In this document: piece by piece, positions 44,932 to 57,461 of the stretch
Position numbering within the stretch: the stretch's first letter is position 1
How the letters are laid out: each line of letters starts with the position of its first letter
NCBI GenBank assembly: GCA_021234155.1
Contig: JAJEKV010000005.1
Location: 11,464,572 to 11,528,571, forward strand
Length of the DNA stretch: 64,000 nucleotides
Reading direction: 5' to 3'
DNA from: Isoetes taiwanensis
Lineage: Eukaryota; Streptophyta; Lycopodiopsida; Isoetales; Isoetaceae
Notes under the pieces: model-generated
Database searches by the model: none
Told to the model about the DNA's origin: nothing
Seen by the model: the letters and a program-made list of their open reading frames with translations, nothing else
Made by a program: the position numbers and the translations under genes

Positions 44932-46419
44932 TCAAAACAATACTTCCAACACATTTGTTGCCTTCATCATAGCATATTGAGTGCTTTCTTTTCTTTTAAA
45001 GTCATTGCCAGCATACTTGGAGTATAGAACCGTGTTTCCTGCAGCAATATCAAGAGGCTTCCGATTACCATCTTCTCCAATACCCCCAGGTCCAACAGCA
45101 AGTACCTGCAACACCAACGTGAATTTAAGAAGCTTACCCCAAATGAACAAGCAAGATGATGCATGCATCCTTCCCGCTTTCTTATTAAAGTAGTTGGAAA
45201 CAACTAGAAACAACGTACCTCTCCTATGACAGGCTTTTCTTTTGCAGAGTCAGTTAATAAAACCCACCTGCTGTCTTCTCTTCTGCTTCACAACCTACAA
45301 TGTGATAAAAGCTTCTTTTAACTTATACAAATAAATATTACAACAATTATCTTAGGTGATCAGAAAACGCATTCTACCTTAATGAGCACTCTGTCATTTA
45401 AAGGCTGAAGATCCTTGATATCATCCGTGGCAAGGAGCCCAACAATGTCATCTTCCTTAAGTAGAAGATGGTGGATTTGTCATTGAACTGAACTTCAGTG
45501 CCTGCATATTTTGAGTAGACAATCAAATCCCCAACCTATAGACAACAACAGAAGTCAGGCTAGAACCATTTTTAACAACAAAAAAATCTTTGCAAGGTAG
45601 CGTTTTAAATTATCAACGACCATGTAAAAAAACAATCACCTTTAAAGCAGGCTCAAGCTTTTTGTCACCAACTGTTTTTCCATCACCAACAGCAACTACT
45701 TCCCCTCCTTGAGGCTTGCTTTGAGCTGTGGTTGGTAACAAGATTCCTCCAGAAGTCTTCTCCTCGACTATTTGTCTTTTCACTAAAACCCTATCACCAA
45801 GGGGCTTAAGGGTTTTAAACTGCAAGGGAACATCAAGTGCACATCAACGGCCATCAATCTCCAACTAGATCCTAAGTTACAAGCATGCATCCTAAGTTAC
45901 AAGCAAGCACTGTTAATCGAAGCTGCTTATCCATGAAGTTTAGCAGTCATTAGATCAGAAAGAAAAGTTCCACTTACATTACAACAACACTGATAAATGC
46001 AAAATGCCATCTTGGTTGAACATACCTTTGGAGGTGCAGCAACACTTGTAGCTGCTCTCACTATGAGAGACCTTATCCTTCCTTCTGCCTCCCTGAACGA
46101 AACAATAAAGCAGAGTCGCTTTGAAAAGCACACTTGCTGCTAAGTTTATTTAAGCTAAAGGACAGAGATTTCCCAAGCTCCTGCTACAAAAATGCAGCCC
46201 AATTAACAGAATGAAGATGGGATAAGGCAGAAACATTTGCAGCAATACAAGCTAAGTTACGCATTCCTTTTATTCTTGCCGAAAAGATGGGTAGCTTACC
46301 GATTTAACATGAAACTTAAGACTCGAAGAACAACGAGGTGAGGTTCCACCCGCGAGCTTAGAGGTGCTCAAAGAAACAGAATAGTTAACTGCAGAAGTGG
46401 CCCCAACTGCAGCTGCCAT
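44932..46419 (-). CDS. CPN20: Chloroplast 20-kDa co-chaperonin CPN20 (tandem Cpn10 domains), six exons, frame broken by indels
   Basis: Exons on the minus strand: 46,419-46,300 ([11 protein letters not shown]..., a Ser/Ala-rich transit peptide of 40 residues), about 46,092-46,026, 45,819-45,640 ([27 protein letters not shown]), 45,535-45,378 ([21 protein letters not shown]-type sequence, DRVLIK), 45,294-45,219 and 45,105-44,932 ([26 protein letters not shown]). Introns have GT..AG borders. The expected product is about 258 residues with two Cpn10 modules, close to the usual size. It would cap the chloroplast Cpn60 chaperonin. Exon 4 is 158 nt and exon 5 is 76 nt, so one and two bases seem missing; exon 2 also has an uncertain acceptor (46,092 or 46,088). 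With splicing otherwise intact, either consensus errors or recent decay would explain this. Confidence 0.85.
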
Positions 46420-49400
46420 GGCGACTTGACAATCTAAGACAGAGTTAAGCTGGTTAAGGCCACAAATGCATATGCATCCCAACATAATGGGTTACCAGAA
46501 TGAAACTATCTAGTTTTCCTGGGCTAGAATGAAATGGAGAAGAACGGACCTTTTCCTAGACGTTGGGCGCCCGCTGCTGGTAAAAATTTAGAGATGGCTA
46601 TGGAGAATATGTTTCTGGAGATTTCTAGGGCATTAAAGTCCTAGGGTCGACTTTTTGACGCGGAATGTTGGCATGATGAACAGAATGAAAATTATTTTTA
46701 CAATACAATACCATAATGTGGTCACATTCTTTTCCGGTGGTACATTTCTCGCATGCCCACGTCATTTGGGTCAAGAACATGAAATTCGAGTTGGGTCCTT
46801 CAATTCTGCATCATTGGCAATGTAGGTGAGAAATCAGACAAATTTTTGAGCTCGATTGTGATATTATCTAAACATATATAAATCGGTTTCATTTTTTTCG
46901 TAGCTTAAAAAAAATTCATATTTTCTCCGTCGTCAATCGGTTGTGTTTAATTTTCTTTTGAAATCCCCTTTGCTATATGTTAGGGAGAAATCACGGGCTT
47001 TTCTTTGATTCGATCGTTGCTGCCTCGGTCGATCCGATCTAATTACGCCAAATTCTTGATTAGTCTTTTTTAATCCATCAAATCCGGCCTCTTCTCTTAA
47101 TTTATCCAATCCCCCTCTTCTTTTCGCGGATTATCGGGCCTCTTCTCATGCGCCATAGCAAATCTAAGCCCCCTTTCTTGGCGACATCTTGAATCGGCCG
47201 GGATATAGCTACAAATGTTGAATCGGTGTCGGGGTATTGCCTCGCATGTTTATTTGTTGCTTCGAATACATTGGAGCTAGCTTTTAGTTTTTCTTTCTCG
47301 ACCTTCTATCCGTGTTTTCTTTGGTGGGAGTAGTGTGGAAAATTCGGTGTAGATAACTTTCGACAGCGGGCCTCAGATCAAGTCACCAAATTTTGGAGTG
47401 ATATTTACGTGAATAAGTGCGAATAATCGAAATGCTATTGCAGAGCGACCCCCTGTTGAAGGAATTGAAGAAAAAGGGGAGGCTAGATGGGAGGCTAGAT
47501 CCAAAGAGGGAAATAGGGACATGATAGTTTTGGAATTGAACTCAAGAATGCCAATTCTCAACCTTCTACTTTGTTTCCTCTTAGATAAATAAGAAGCGAC
47601 CTACTTCTCCAACTGGCGAGCTCGGTAATCGGATATCCCCAAACCGGCTCCACATTTGAACCGGCAGTCGACAACTTATGCAAGCCGGACATTTCGCGAA
47701 TAATTCAGCGAGATGCTCCAAGCTGTCGGATGCGCGACGAACTCCGTGATGCTTGTGGCGGCCTTTTGGCATCTTGAACCATACGTTTCAATCTAGATTC
47801 TATGAACAAGCGGCCGCTTGCGCTTTATCTTCTCTTAGATCTCACAGCCTTTGTCGAGATTCAATCAAGCACCCGGGCCTTTAGACCGATCTCTTCTTTG
47901 CTTCTATCTCCTCTTCTATGCAGTAGCCCCCATCCGTATTAAGCTATTTGGTTCCGCTTTGTTCACATTTTGTTTTCTTATGAACTTCTCTCATTACCGG
48001 TTTGGTCAACACATGTCAAGTATCCATTTTTCCTTTGTACCAAATGTTTAATTACGAATATGGCATTACCTTAATTCCAACGACAAAGAGGAAAATCTTA
48101 GCCCGGAGGATGGAATCAAGAAGTCAAAGGGATAAGCGAAAAATGGGAAAACCTCAAATGAAGGCGAGGAAAAATTAGCAAGGTTCGGAGAACAAGGACC
48201 CAAATGACCCGAAGAACAAGTAAATTTCACATCACATTTGATTCAAGCAAGAAACACGATTTGGTAGAAAAGATGGTATCTAGAAGCGAAGCAAGCTATT
48301 TGATGAGTTGGTAAAGCAACTCAGGAAAGTGACGAAGAGTAGGCAGCTAGAAGCCAAGCAAAGACCGGAACATATTACAAAAGATAATGCATGGGCAAGA
48401 GAAACTCTTTCTAGCATTTGGCAAACACCAACACATTAGCTTCTTTTAAATATTATTAGTTTAAACATTACTATTACTCTTTCGAGAGGCAATACCAGGG
48501 GACCTTGATGTTATATTCTCGTTTCTTTGTCCACGTTAGAGGATAGCCAATAGTGGGATAGTGGGAATACCACCATCACTATGCACCAAGACCCCTATTT
48601 AATAGAACACCGAACACAAGGCATAGAACACGAACACAAAGGCAATAGCATAGGTTCAAATCTGGCGGTTCTTAAGACATTTTATATGTATAAAGTCGCT
48701 GCGAAGAATATGTTTTACTTAGTCACTATGTCAATATACCGCCTTTCCCAAATGCAAAGGGGGGAAAAGAGAAATGTTAAATGGCGGCCTTGGCCGGATA
48801 AATTCTTACCAGGATAAGTTGTTTGGTCCAACTTTCCCCTTGTTTGCCGGTGAGGTACTCCCGAATGTACGCGCATCGCAACATCCACCGCACTAAAAGC
48901 TGTGAGAATCTAAGGCATATTCTTCTAATTAGCGTCTTATATCTCAAAGAGAACTACTGAATGGAGCATTTCGAGGGACTATGACTTGATCTTGCCATCT
49001 TAATTTGAGCGGGGTCAAGTTTTAGAGTTCAAACAATGGTTTAAGATGGAACAACTTCAAAAAAATCAAGTATCACTAGAAAGAGTGCTCCACAAATTAA
49101 TGACGTTTCCATATTTATACGATATGCATACAAATATATGACACCTCCACCATGAATACTTAATGGTGTATTAGTTATTCATGTTATTAATTAACAAAGG
49201 TAAGGTTAGCTATGTTAGAAGGAAGGAAGGAAGGAGCGAAGGTATTTTTATCGTCCACGAGGGACCAATTGGTATTAAATAGTAATTAAAAATGGCATTG
49301 CAAATTATTAATAACTAGTTATGGTGCGGTTGTCGGAGCCTAGTAACAATTTGAGAAGTGGTTGTTTACTACTAAAAAAGATTTGGAGCATGAAATTTTT

Positions 49401-50469
49401 GCATTTGAGGATTGTAGGAGCAACAATGGAGCACAAAATTTGCATCTTTGCCATATGTATTTCTACATAACAATTTTGGGCATCTCATTTTTAACTATTG
49501 GCATTACAAGGCCTAGAAGAATCTTCTATGTTTGAGGATAGGGTTGCAAAAGCATTGATGTCTAACAATGTCAATCATAATAAGTTGTGTATGTCACATG
49601 TCTCGAATTGTAATATAGGTGTACATTTTATATGTAGAGAGACCAATTTCTTTGACCATTATTGAAATTTCACCATATGCTTTGAGTTAAATAGATATTC
49701 AATGATGCTATAAAAATATTTGGCGGTATATGGGAATATAGATTTTCCATCATTAAACTCATGCACCTAATGGGCTTATTAAAAACATAGTTCAATAAGC
49801 ATACTGGATTCAATTTGAAATCAAAAGAATGCAAAATACTTTTCCAATAATAGATATAAGAACACAAAGCTAAATTGAAATAGAATAGAATCCCATCGGT
49901 CAGAGCCCTCGGATCGACATTCTAGAGGGGGGGCAAGCATGCATGTCTCGCATGCATGCATTACTATCACCTTCTTTGGTTGGAGATCGCTATATTAGGA
50001 GGTTCTTCATCAACGCCTCATTGGCGCTTCCTCTTTCTCTCATAGATTACCTTATTCTCTATTCTTTGAAACCCACCCTCCCCAAATTGTTTAATGCATT
50101 TGTCGTGCACTATGGTGACTATGGTCTCTGGTACAAGTTGGCAAGCGGAAGCACCGACTTCTCCATTCGTGGGTTTTGGGAGAGATTCTCAGCCTTACAT
50201 TTGTCCAAAGCCCTTGTCAAGGCTTATCACTAGGGTTTTCCTCGAAAACCCCAAAGGTGGGGTTTTTGAATCGTTGATAAGCTTTCGTGTACACCAACCT
50301 AAATATCTATTAGCATTGTATTTCACGGGGTCCAAGTTGTATAATTGGACATTCTCTTTATTTTTCTTCGTGGGTAGTTCGCATGTGTGACGGCTATCCA
50401 TATCTCATATTGAAAAAAAATACGATCATCCCTCGACATCTTTAGTTTGGTTTCAAGATGCTCTATCAC
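46420..50469. other. 4-kb interval upstream of CPN20, no other gene recognised
   Basis: The first several hundred bases should include the CPN20 promoter and 5' leader, but no clear TATA box was fixed. The rest has no recognisable protein. Short frames such as 47,373-47,772 show no known domain. Confidence 0.4.
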
Positions 50470-50738
50470 GGGTAAAAGCATGTTAGGGCCTACATAAAAA
50501 TTACCAAAAGGTACTTTTACGTGTACTTACGTGCAAGTACATAATTGTATTTTAAAAGTACCTAGACTACAAGATTGACTAAAAGAAATTTGTGTTATGT
50601 TCAAGAGTAGTAGTACATACATGTTGTAGATACTTTGTGATGTCGAGAAGATGTTAAGAACTCAAATATATCATCATCTTTGACTACCAGAGTATTTTCG
50701 GGTAGTTTCAAAACATGTAGGCCTAACATGCTTTACCC
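50470..50738. mobile_element. Candidate small MITE (269 bp) with about 25-bp terminal inverted repeats
   Basis: The left end reads GGGTAAAAGCATGTTAGGG followed by CCTACAT. The right end is the reverse complement of GGGTAAAGCATGTTAGGCC followed by TACAT. The two arms thus match except for one extra A and one extra G in the left arm. The interior is AT-rich with AAAGTAC/GTACTT words. The same terminal word GGGTAAAAGCATG occurs at 57,462, suggesting a family. No exact target duplication was identified. Confidence 0.72.
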
Positions 50739-50987
50739 ATCTGCCAACATGTTCTTCAACATGACAACCATCTCAAAGGAACTAGTTTCTCAGTACAGAA
50801 GGACCTCTCTCCTCTTCAATTGTGTAGCCATAACGAGGAGCTCTGCAAGGTAAGGCCAACCCACATTCAAAAGAAATGGGCAATGTATGGCGAGGTGCAA
50901 CAACCATTACGGACCAATAGCCTTCCTTGGTTGGCTATGTCTAGATAACTTTGGGTCGCATGGCTCTTGGTCTTTGTGTGTGTTAAA

Positions 50988-50988
<1 letters not shown>

Positions 50989-51029
<41 letters not shown>

Positions 51030-51041
51030 ATATCTATCTAC
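50989..51041. repeat. TCTA microsatellite
   Basis: About 13 consecutive TCTA units with one TATA interruption near 51,030. Confidence 0.97.
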
Positions 51042-52884
51042 AATTTGGGTGTTCCACGCAATAGGCGCAATAATCGCCTTCATCCACAAAAGTTATAACC
51101 TCCCGGGCAAGTGACCTCTTTATGCCAAAACTCAATACACTCTCCTTTCTCCTTAACATTTCTCTTCCGTTTCTCCTCTCTCCTAAGCTACTTGGGCATA
51201 CTTATGGAACTTGGGAGAATTTTCTACTTAATATTCCCCTACTAACTATTTGATCTAACAAGTTAGGACATGGCGATGCTATGATCCGCCTACCAAGATC
51301 ATCGCTCCGATACCATTGGCTTCGGCGTTCATGACAAAGATACGGTCCGGGGGATCTTTGCCTTTGCCTAAATCGCGGCGTCACTGCGCCATCGACCCTT
51401 ATTAATACCGCGCCGACGTGTAGCCAAGTAGGTAGCACACCCTAGGGGGGCAACTTGCAAGGTGTGTGCATTTATTAATGTGCACATTTACCCATGTGCA
51501 CATTTATCTAGGTACACATTTTCATGTGAACACCTTATGCCACCGGTCATAAAGGCAAGTGGGCCATACCCAAATATCTACATGCTTAAAGGGATAATTG
51601 GAAACCCTAACCCCAACCCTTTGTCTATATAGGTTGAGAAACCTAACTTGCCATTTTCGTTCATGCCATTTTAGGGCTCTGTTTTTGCTTGCTCCGTGAG
51701 TCAAAACCGCCTCCGGACTTCTGTCACGGCGATCTAGCTTCGTTGGTTTCCCCTTTTTAACCTTCATCTTCTAGCTCAAAGGGGATGGTGAAGTTCAAGG
51801 CGGTGAGGTGTGGGGCAAGAGTGGGGTATTTAGTCAATTTAATAGCCTAAACCATCTCGGTTATTGAATCGGTGGGTTTAGCCTATTAAATTGCCCATAC
51901 GACCATTTAGATCCCCAGATACCAAGCTCTAACTAAAGAACCCTAACTCCTTCATTGATTTTAGATTAGATCTTGTTCTTTAGTTCTTTCCGTGATATGT
52001 ATCATGATGTATCTCTGAACTCATTGTATTGGGAAGGGGGGTAGAGACCCTAAAAGCACAGTAGTTGATGCTCCTAGCTAGCCTTTTTAGCACACCGTAA
52101 ATTCGGCCCAGTACAAAGAGCCACACGGGTTGTGGGTGAAAGGGCCAGGAGGCGGCTTATAAAGGAGGTTAGTGTTACGACTCATGAACGTCCCTCGGTG
52201 TGTAAAGGTCTGGGGATCATAGTGGACTGGGTCTAATGGCTTTGCCACCTGCAGGTGTGGGCAAGGCATGGGCTCACTGCAGTGGAGTGATGCATCACTC
52301 TCCATTGGGTTCAAGTCGAACACAGGCGGTGGCCCTCTAGTCACCTTGAGTCAAAGATGTAGATCTCCGGGAGGGAGTGATCCTACACCTGCCCCGGGCT
52401 GGGGAGATGCAACCAGGGAATAGCCCCTTTGGCTAAGGCCCGTGGGCTCTGGTCAGTCCCAACACTTTTCAACCTACTCGCAAAGTGTGCGGGGAGGGCG
52501 GATGGAGTGGATTACCCTAAGCCATGTTCTTATGCCGGCCAAATCCATTGCCATGAATTCTCGCCCTAATGACCTCGAGGCCAGCCAAATGGTCGGTCAT
52601 CCCCTTGAGTGCGGGCCTTGGGTAGGGATTCCCATATGTGATGAGCCATCCTTCCGAGATGGTTATGTGATGTTGATGTTGTATCTCGACATGTATGTTT
52701 ACGCTTCCAGCCTAGGTAGGCCTTGAGGGAGACAGGGGGTAAATGACCCCTTCATTCTTCCCTTGGAACTCTTCAAGGTAAAAGGATGATCGTGGAGGCC
52801 CTATATTAGCATGGAGCTGGTATGGGGGATGAACTCTGTTTGTATCTGATGAGTGCACCATATATGAGTAGGGGACGTCCACAG
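51042..52884. other. No gene recognised; last part may be the LTR of a degraded retrotransposon
   Basis: No protein recognised. Sequence from somewhere after about 51,980 to 52,884 precedes a primer-binding-site-like motif and ends CCACAG, so it may be an LTR. Its 5' border (expected TG) could not be fixed and no second LTR was seen. Confidence 0.35.
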
Positions 52885-52895
52885 TGGTATCGAGC
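52885..52895 (+). promoter_or_regulatory. Probable LTR-retrotransposon primer-binding site (initiator tRNA-Met type)
   Basis: TGGTATCGAGC matches the common plant PBS TGGTATCAGAGC except for one missing A in the CAG. It follows a CACAG end, as expected two or so bases after an LTR. No gag or pol was recognised downstream, so this would be a non-autonomous or degraded element. Confidence 0.5.
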
Positions 52896-55800
52896 AATGT
52901 TCTTGGAGACCAAGAGCAAAGCAGCGGGCTATGCTCCCGGTAGGTACTAACTTGATAGGATCCTCAAACCTCGAAAAAGTGGAAAAATTTTTTTTCCTCA
53001 AACCTCAAAAAATGGGAAATTTTTCTCATTTTTTGTAGTATAGTAAGCTAATTAGCGGAATTGGAACATAAAAAGACTAAAAGCATTATGAGCCAAATCT
53101 TTCTAAGGCAAGAAGGTCTCCGCGTCGCCGCCAACAAAACCAAGACTCTGTGTTTTGCCACAGGCATAGCGGCTTGACATAAAACCAAAATCCTTTAGTA
53201 CTTGATGAATTTTAAAAGGTAACATGCTAGATCGAGTTTTAAGGTAAAATTAGTTAGATTTGTATATTGACCCAAGAAGAGTCTGAGAGCGGGATAGGCG
53301 AGAGATACAAGAAGAGGAGAGGGGAGGGAGACAGGAGACCAAAGGAGACAAAGCGGCGAGAAGCGTAGGCTGGTCCAACATTTTGAAACTCAACAGCACT
53401 GCGGTACACTCAAAAGGGTAACCTCAATGAAGAAAGATATGCACTTGGCGGTCATATCAAAGGAGAGCCTTATTAATTTTGTAAATGATAAAATTTTGTT
53501 TAATACAAAGTTTTTGAGTAGATTATGTATAAATGTATTTACCTAAGTTGAATTAGCAAGTAATGGCTTTTGTTTCAGTCAAAATTGGACATTTTTAGAG
53601 CAAGTGAGTGAGGATGTCTCACATGTCGCACAGAGCAAAACCAAGACTAGGTCTTGACACAGGCGCATGTGTGAGACCTTCATACCTAAACTAGTCCTAA
53701 ACTAGACCAAAACACCTCCAAATGTCGACCAAGTAAGGGGTCAGGATTACGCCTAACTAGATGAGTCCTAGCATGATTTGACCCTTAGATCACCAATTGG
53801 ACAAGTTTGACCAAGATAGGGGCCTTGAATGTCTCACACACGTCGCCAGGAGCAAAACCAAGACTCCAAGTTTTGACCTGGGCGCAATGATGTGAACCTC
53901 AAACTTGAACCTCCATAACTTGAGCCACGAGGCTCCAAAATTGCTGACATTTGTTGCAATAGGACCGTTAGACAGCCTAGAATCCATTTTATGATCTCAA
54001 ATTAGGCTAGAAATGTCAAACCCGACTCAAAATGACCAAAATCTGCTCAAACCCTTGAATTGTTTTCCAAGCTGTGGTTTGTTTGTAAATAGAAGCATAA
54101 CCCATTAGTACCCTGCAAGTATTGCTCTCGGCTCAAGGCTGATGCCTTACTCCTAGATAGAAGTGCTCAAGAACACCCCTTTGTTATAGTCATCTAGACC
54201 TCAAACATAGAAACCCAAGTCCATTTGGTGGTACATCACCTCTTGCTCATGCCAAAGGCATAAACCTCGACCCTAATTACATTGTCCTTCTAATAGAGTT
54301 TGACTTATATAGCAGCCACATTGACACTCCCTATTGCCGGGATATCTAGAAAGGAGCTAGAGTCTAGAGCTGCACCCAAGTCACTCCATGTGTGAGATTG
54401 GACTCCCCAAACCAACTTTGCTAGGACCTTAGAGTATGCCTCAAACATCATGGAGGTTTTGCAAAACAACCCTCATTTCATGCCATACCACACGTCCTAA
54501 TGCCCATAGGTTGTAGATTATAGATATGTCTCCATTAATGCTTTCGAAGCCATCTTGCTTGCTTATAGAGCCCAAAATGTTGTAGGAAGAGCCCTTCAAG
54601 TAGACCCTTAGACTCTAGAATATCTGACGTTGCTTTTTGAAATTTGGGGCGAGCCATGAAGAGCTAGAGGCGCAACTTCTTGAAGACCGAGGTCGGCCGA
54701 TGCAATGAACAGAGATAAAGAGAGACCCAAAAGCGGACCCAAGAGGGAGGAAGCACAGCGACAAACACCTCAATAGACAAGCGAGTAGAAGCGAGGACAC
54801 CACCAGCCTATCATCAATCTTCATCAAATGGGAAGAATATTTGGTAACGGCATCATCAATTTTCTAGATGTCAACCTCCGACTACCGTCCACGAGCTCAC
54901 ATCATAAAAAGAGGATCTCGGCGCCTTACCAACTTCAGCACCATGAGTTTCAAATGGAAGAATGCAAAGCGGACAAAATACGAGTCAGGGGGAAGGCGTT
55001 AGACGCCGATGCCGTTAGCGTCCACGAGCTGGGGCGGGGCCATAATCTTCGTCGAGGGAAAGTCATAGAACCACGGGAGCATATAGAAGCGGAGGGAAGA
55101 CCACCACGACCTTGCGGCCAGCTCAGCGAATGTCGCGGTAATAAAAGGAGCAACCAATCACAGGCAACCACAAAGCACCTAAAGTGACCCGGGCCGAACT
55201 TCCGACTCCTTGCGTAATGGGAGAACTTCGGTGGTTCAAAAAGTAAGGAGACCATGAGGGGAGGAGAGGCGCATGTCGAGGGAAAGGAACATCTCCCCGA
55301 CTTGACTTCTCCCTCGGCGTAGAGCCTGCAAGACCAAGGAGGAGAATATTCCGCTCGAACAAAATTCGGACCCGAGGAAACACCTAGAAACCAAAGGAAG
55401 GGCAACGTTACCTAAATCCCTGACCCGAGTCTCACCCAGACTCGAAGGATAGGACGGGGGCCGGAGGAGATGACCTAGCGGCGGTCTGAATCGCAAAGGT
55501 GACTAGAAGGAGCCATGGTAGAAAACAATGGAGATGACCGCTTCCGGTACCCGGAGAAGTACCTCAGCAGATGACAAAGCCCAAGCAACAGGTCCCGCTC
55601 AGAATTCAACCTGCAGAGGAATGACAATGCCTGCCTATTGACCCACGATCTCAGAGCGAAGACATTCAAAGAATGCCCGGCTACAACAGCGGTGATCTAC
55701 AAAGCGTCAATGGCAGAGCTTACGTCGGCAATCTTACAGCGACACATGTAGGGACGTTGAGTGATCCCGCGCTCTCGGCCGGACATACACCGGGGAGGAG

Positions 55801-57461
55801 CATCTTTTTTCAAGGGATCACGCAGTAAACACGAGCTAACGGATCGGATTTCCGGATGAAGCTCAACAATAGTAGCGGCATCTCAGGAATCAGTCAACCC
55901 AGAGGAAGAAGAAGATCACGACCAGAAGCCAAGAAGAATCAAGCGAGAGGATAAAACCCTAAAATTTATAAACATTCAAGTAGATCTTCGTAGTTGTTTT
56001 GGAAAAGTGGATGAATTAAAATCCCAATGTAATCGTATATGTCTGTTGTATATCTCGGGTGCTCACATATATAGTGGAGAAACATAAGTTTAGAGTCATG
56101 TTTACGGTTTGGCAGCTTAGATCGGGAAGCTCCTTCGCTGACTACAAAATGAGAAGCAAGGGAAACACAATGGCCAAGATCAAATGGAAGAGCAGTCACG
56201 AGGGAGAAATGATCAGGAGCCCAAGCAAACCCCGACTCTAAACGCTTGGGAAGTGCCCTCAAGTAGAAGGCCACTCGTTACACCAATGTGAGAAAAGAGA
56301 CACAACAGGTCATGTCAAGATCGTGTTGCACGGGGACATCTCCCGGGGCTCCAACACTACCTCTTGTGCCTTGACAACAGGCATGAACTTATGACCACGG
56401 TAGCCTCAACAATAGAAAGGAGGAGCGGCCGGGCCTGTGGCCAACTAAGAGGCAGCATCTCGTGACCATAATTCCACCTTGTGTGGTAATATAGAATTGA
56501 TGCTATGACATGCGTATTAGATGGAGGCGCCACGAAAACATTCTGACAAGGAGATATGCCTCCAACAACTAGGTGATGGCCGTCCGGTACTCCTACCGAT
56601 AATTAGAAGAGAAAATCATATATCTCAGAGCATGTGGCACATCAAACCCAAGGTAGAAGCATTAGACACCTTAACGACAAAGGATAGCAAGCTGAAGCAC
56701 CTTGCAAAAAGAGAGTTCAAGATAATAGCGGGCTATTCAACGACAAGAGTATATCTAAGGCGGGGTACTTCTTGACTCAAGGGTCAAGCTGCTTGTGAGA
56801 TATAAGGATCCATCATCCAGGCAATATAGCCGGCGGGGAGGAGAGCCATGATGCTTTGCCCGGCCCGGAGAAAGGCCGACATGCATAGAGGGACAAAGGT
56901 CCGGGGAACTCAAAGGCGGAGAAGTGCAACAGCCCGACTTCTTCCACGAGCTCCCTAGAGGCGGGGGAGATCAAAGCCCGGCGAAACACCAGTCAAAGCC
57001 ACGGAAGGTACCTCCTCAAGACAAAAGGCGGCATAACAGAGGAGGTGACAGCGTCAAGCCATGTGATCGAGGGGATCAAACAAGGAAGATTAGGCTTCGA
57101 TGGGAAGCAAGTTCTAAGCGGCTGGCCAGAATGACTTCTGTGGACTTGCATGCAACTTGGTGAACCCAAGGATCGCCGGTTCAAAGAACAACTCTAGAGG
57201 TATAGCCAAAGGAATCGGCGCGCACAACCTCAAAGGGCGGCTTCCAAATAGCTTCAAGCATCATGAAGGGAACAATTACGCCCAAAACGGGATGAAGCCG
57301 ACCGAAATGTCGAAGCATCAGCGACCAGCACACCTTTAGTTAAGAATGTGATGCAAAGCATGTGGTGCCATAGCCCGGAGAGCCAAGTATATCAACAAGT
57401 TACCCGGATGCACGGTGGCGTACAAATAGGAGGATATAGATCTCGTCAACACCATTGCGGG
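52896..57461. other. 4.6-kb unassigned stretch with a thrice-repeated motif
   Basis: No protein family recognised. The long frames around 54,828-55,496 on both strands lie in GC-rich DNA and look fortuitous. A loosely repeated block containing GTCGC, AGCAAAACCAAGACT and TTTTG(A/C)C occurs at about 53,118-53,178, 53,615-53,675 and 53,830-53,890. It could be the internal part of a non-autonomous LTR element, but no second LTR was seen. Confidence 0.4.

Noticed and set aside
54828-55496. Overlapping long open frames on both strands (up to 151 codons)
   Set aside because: They occur in GC-rich DNA with few stops in any frame, no domain is recognisable, and neither has gene-like surroundings.
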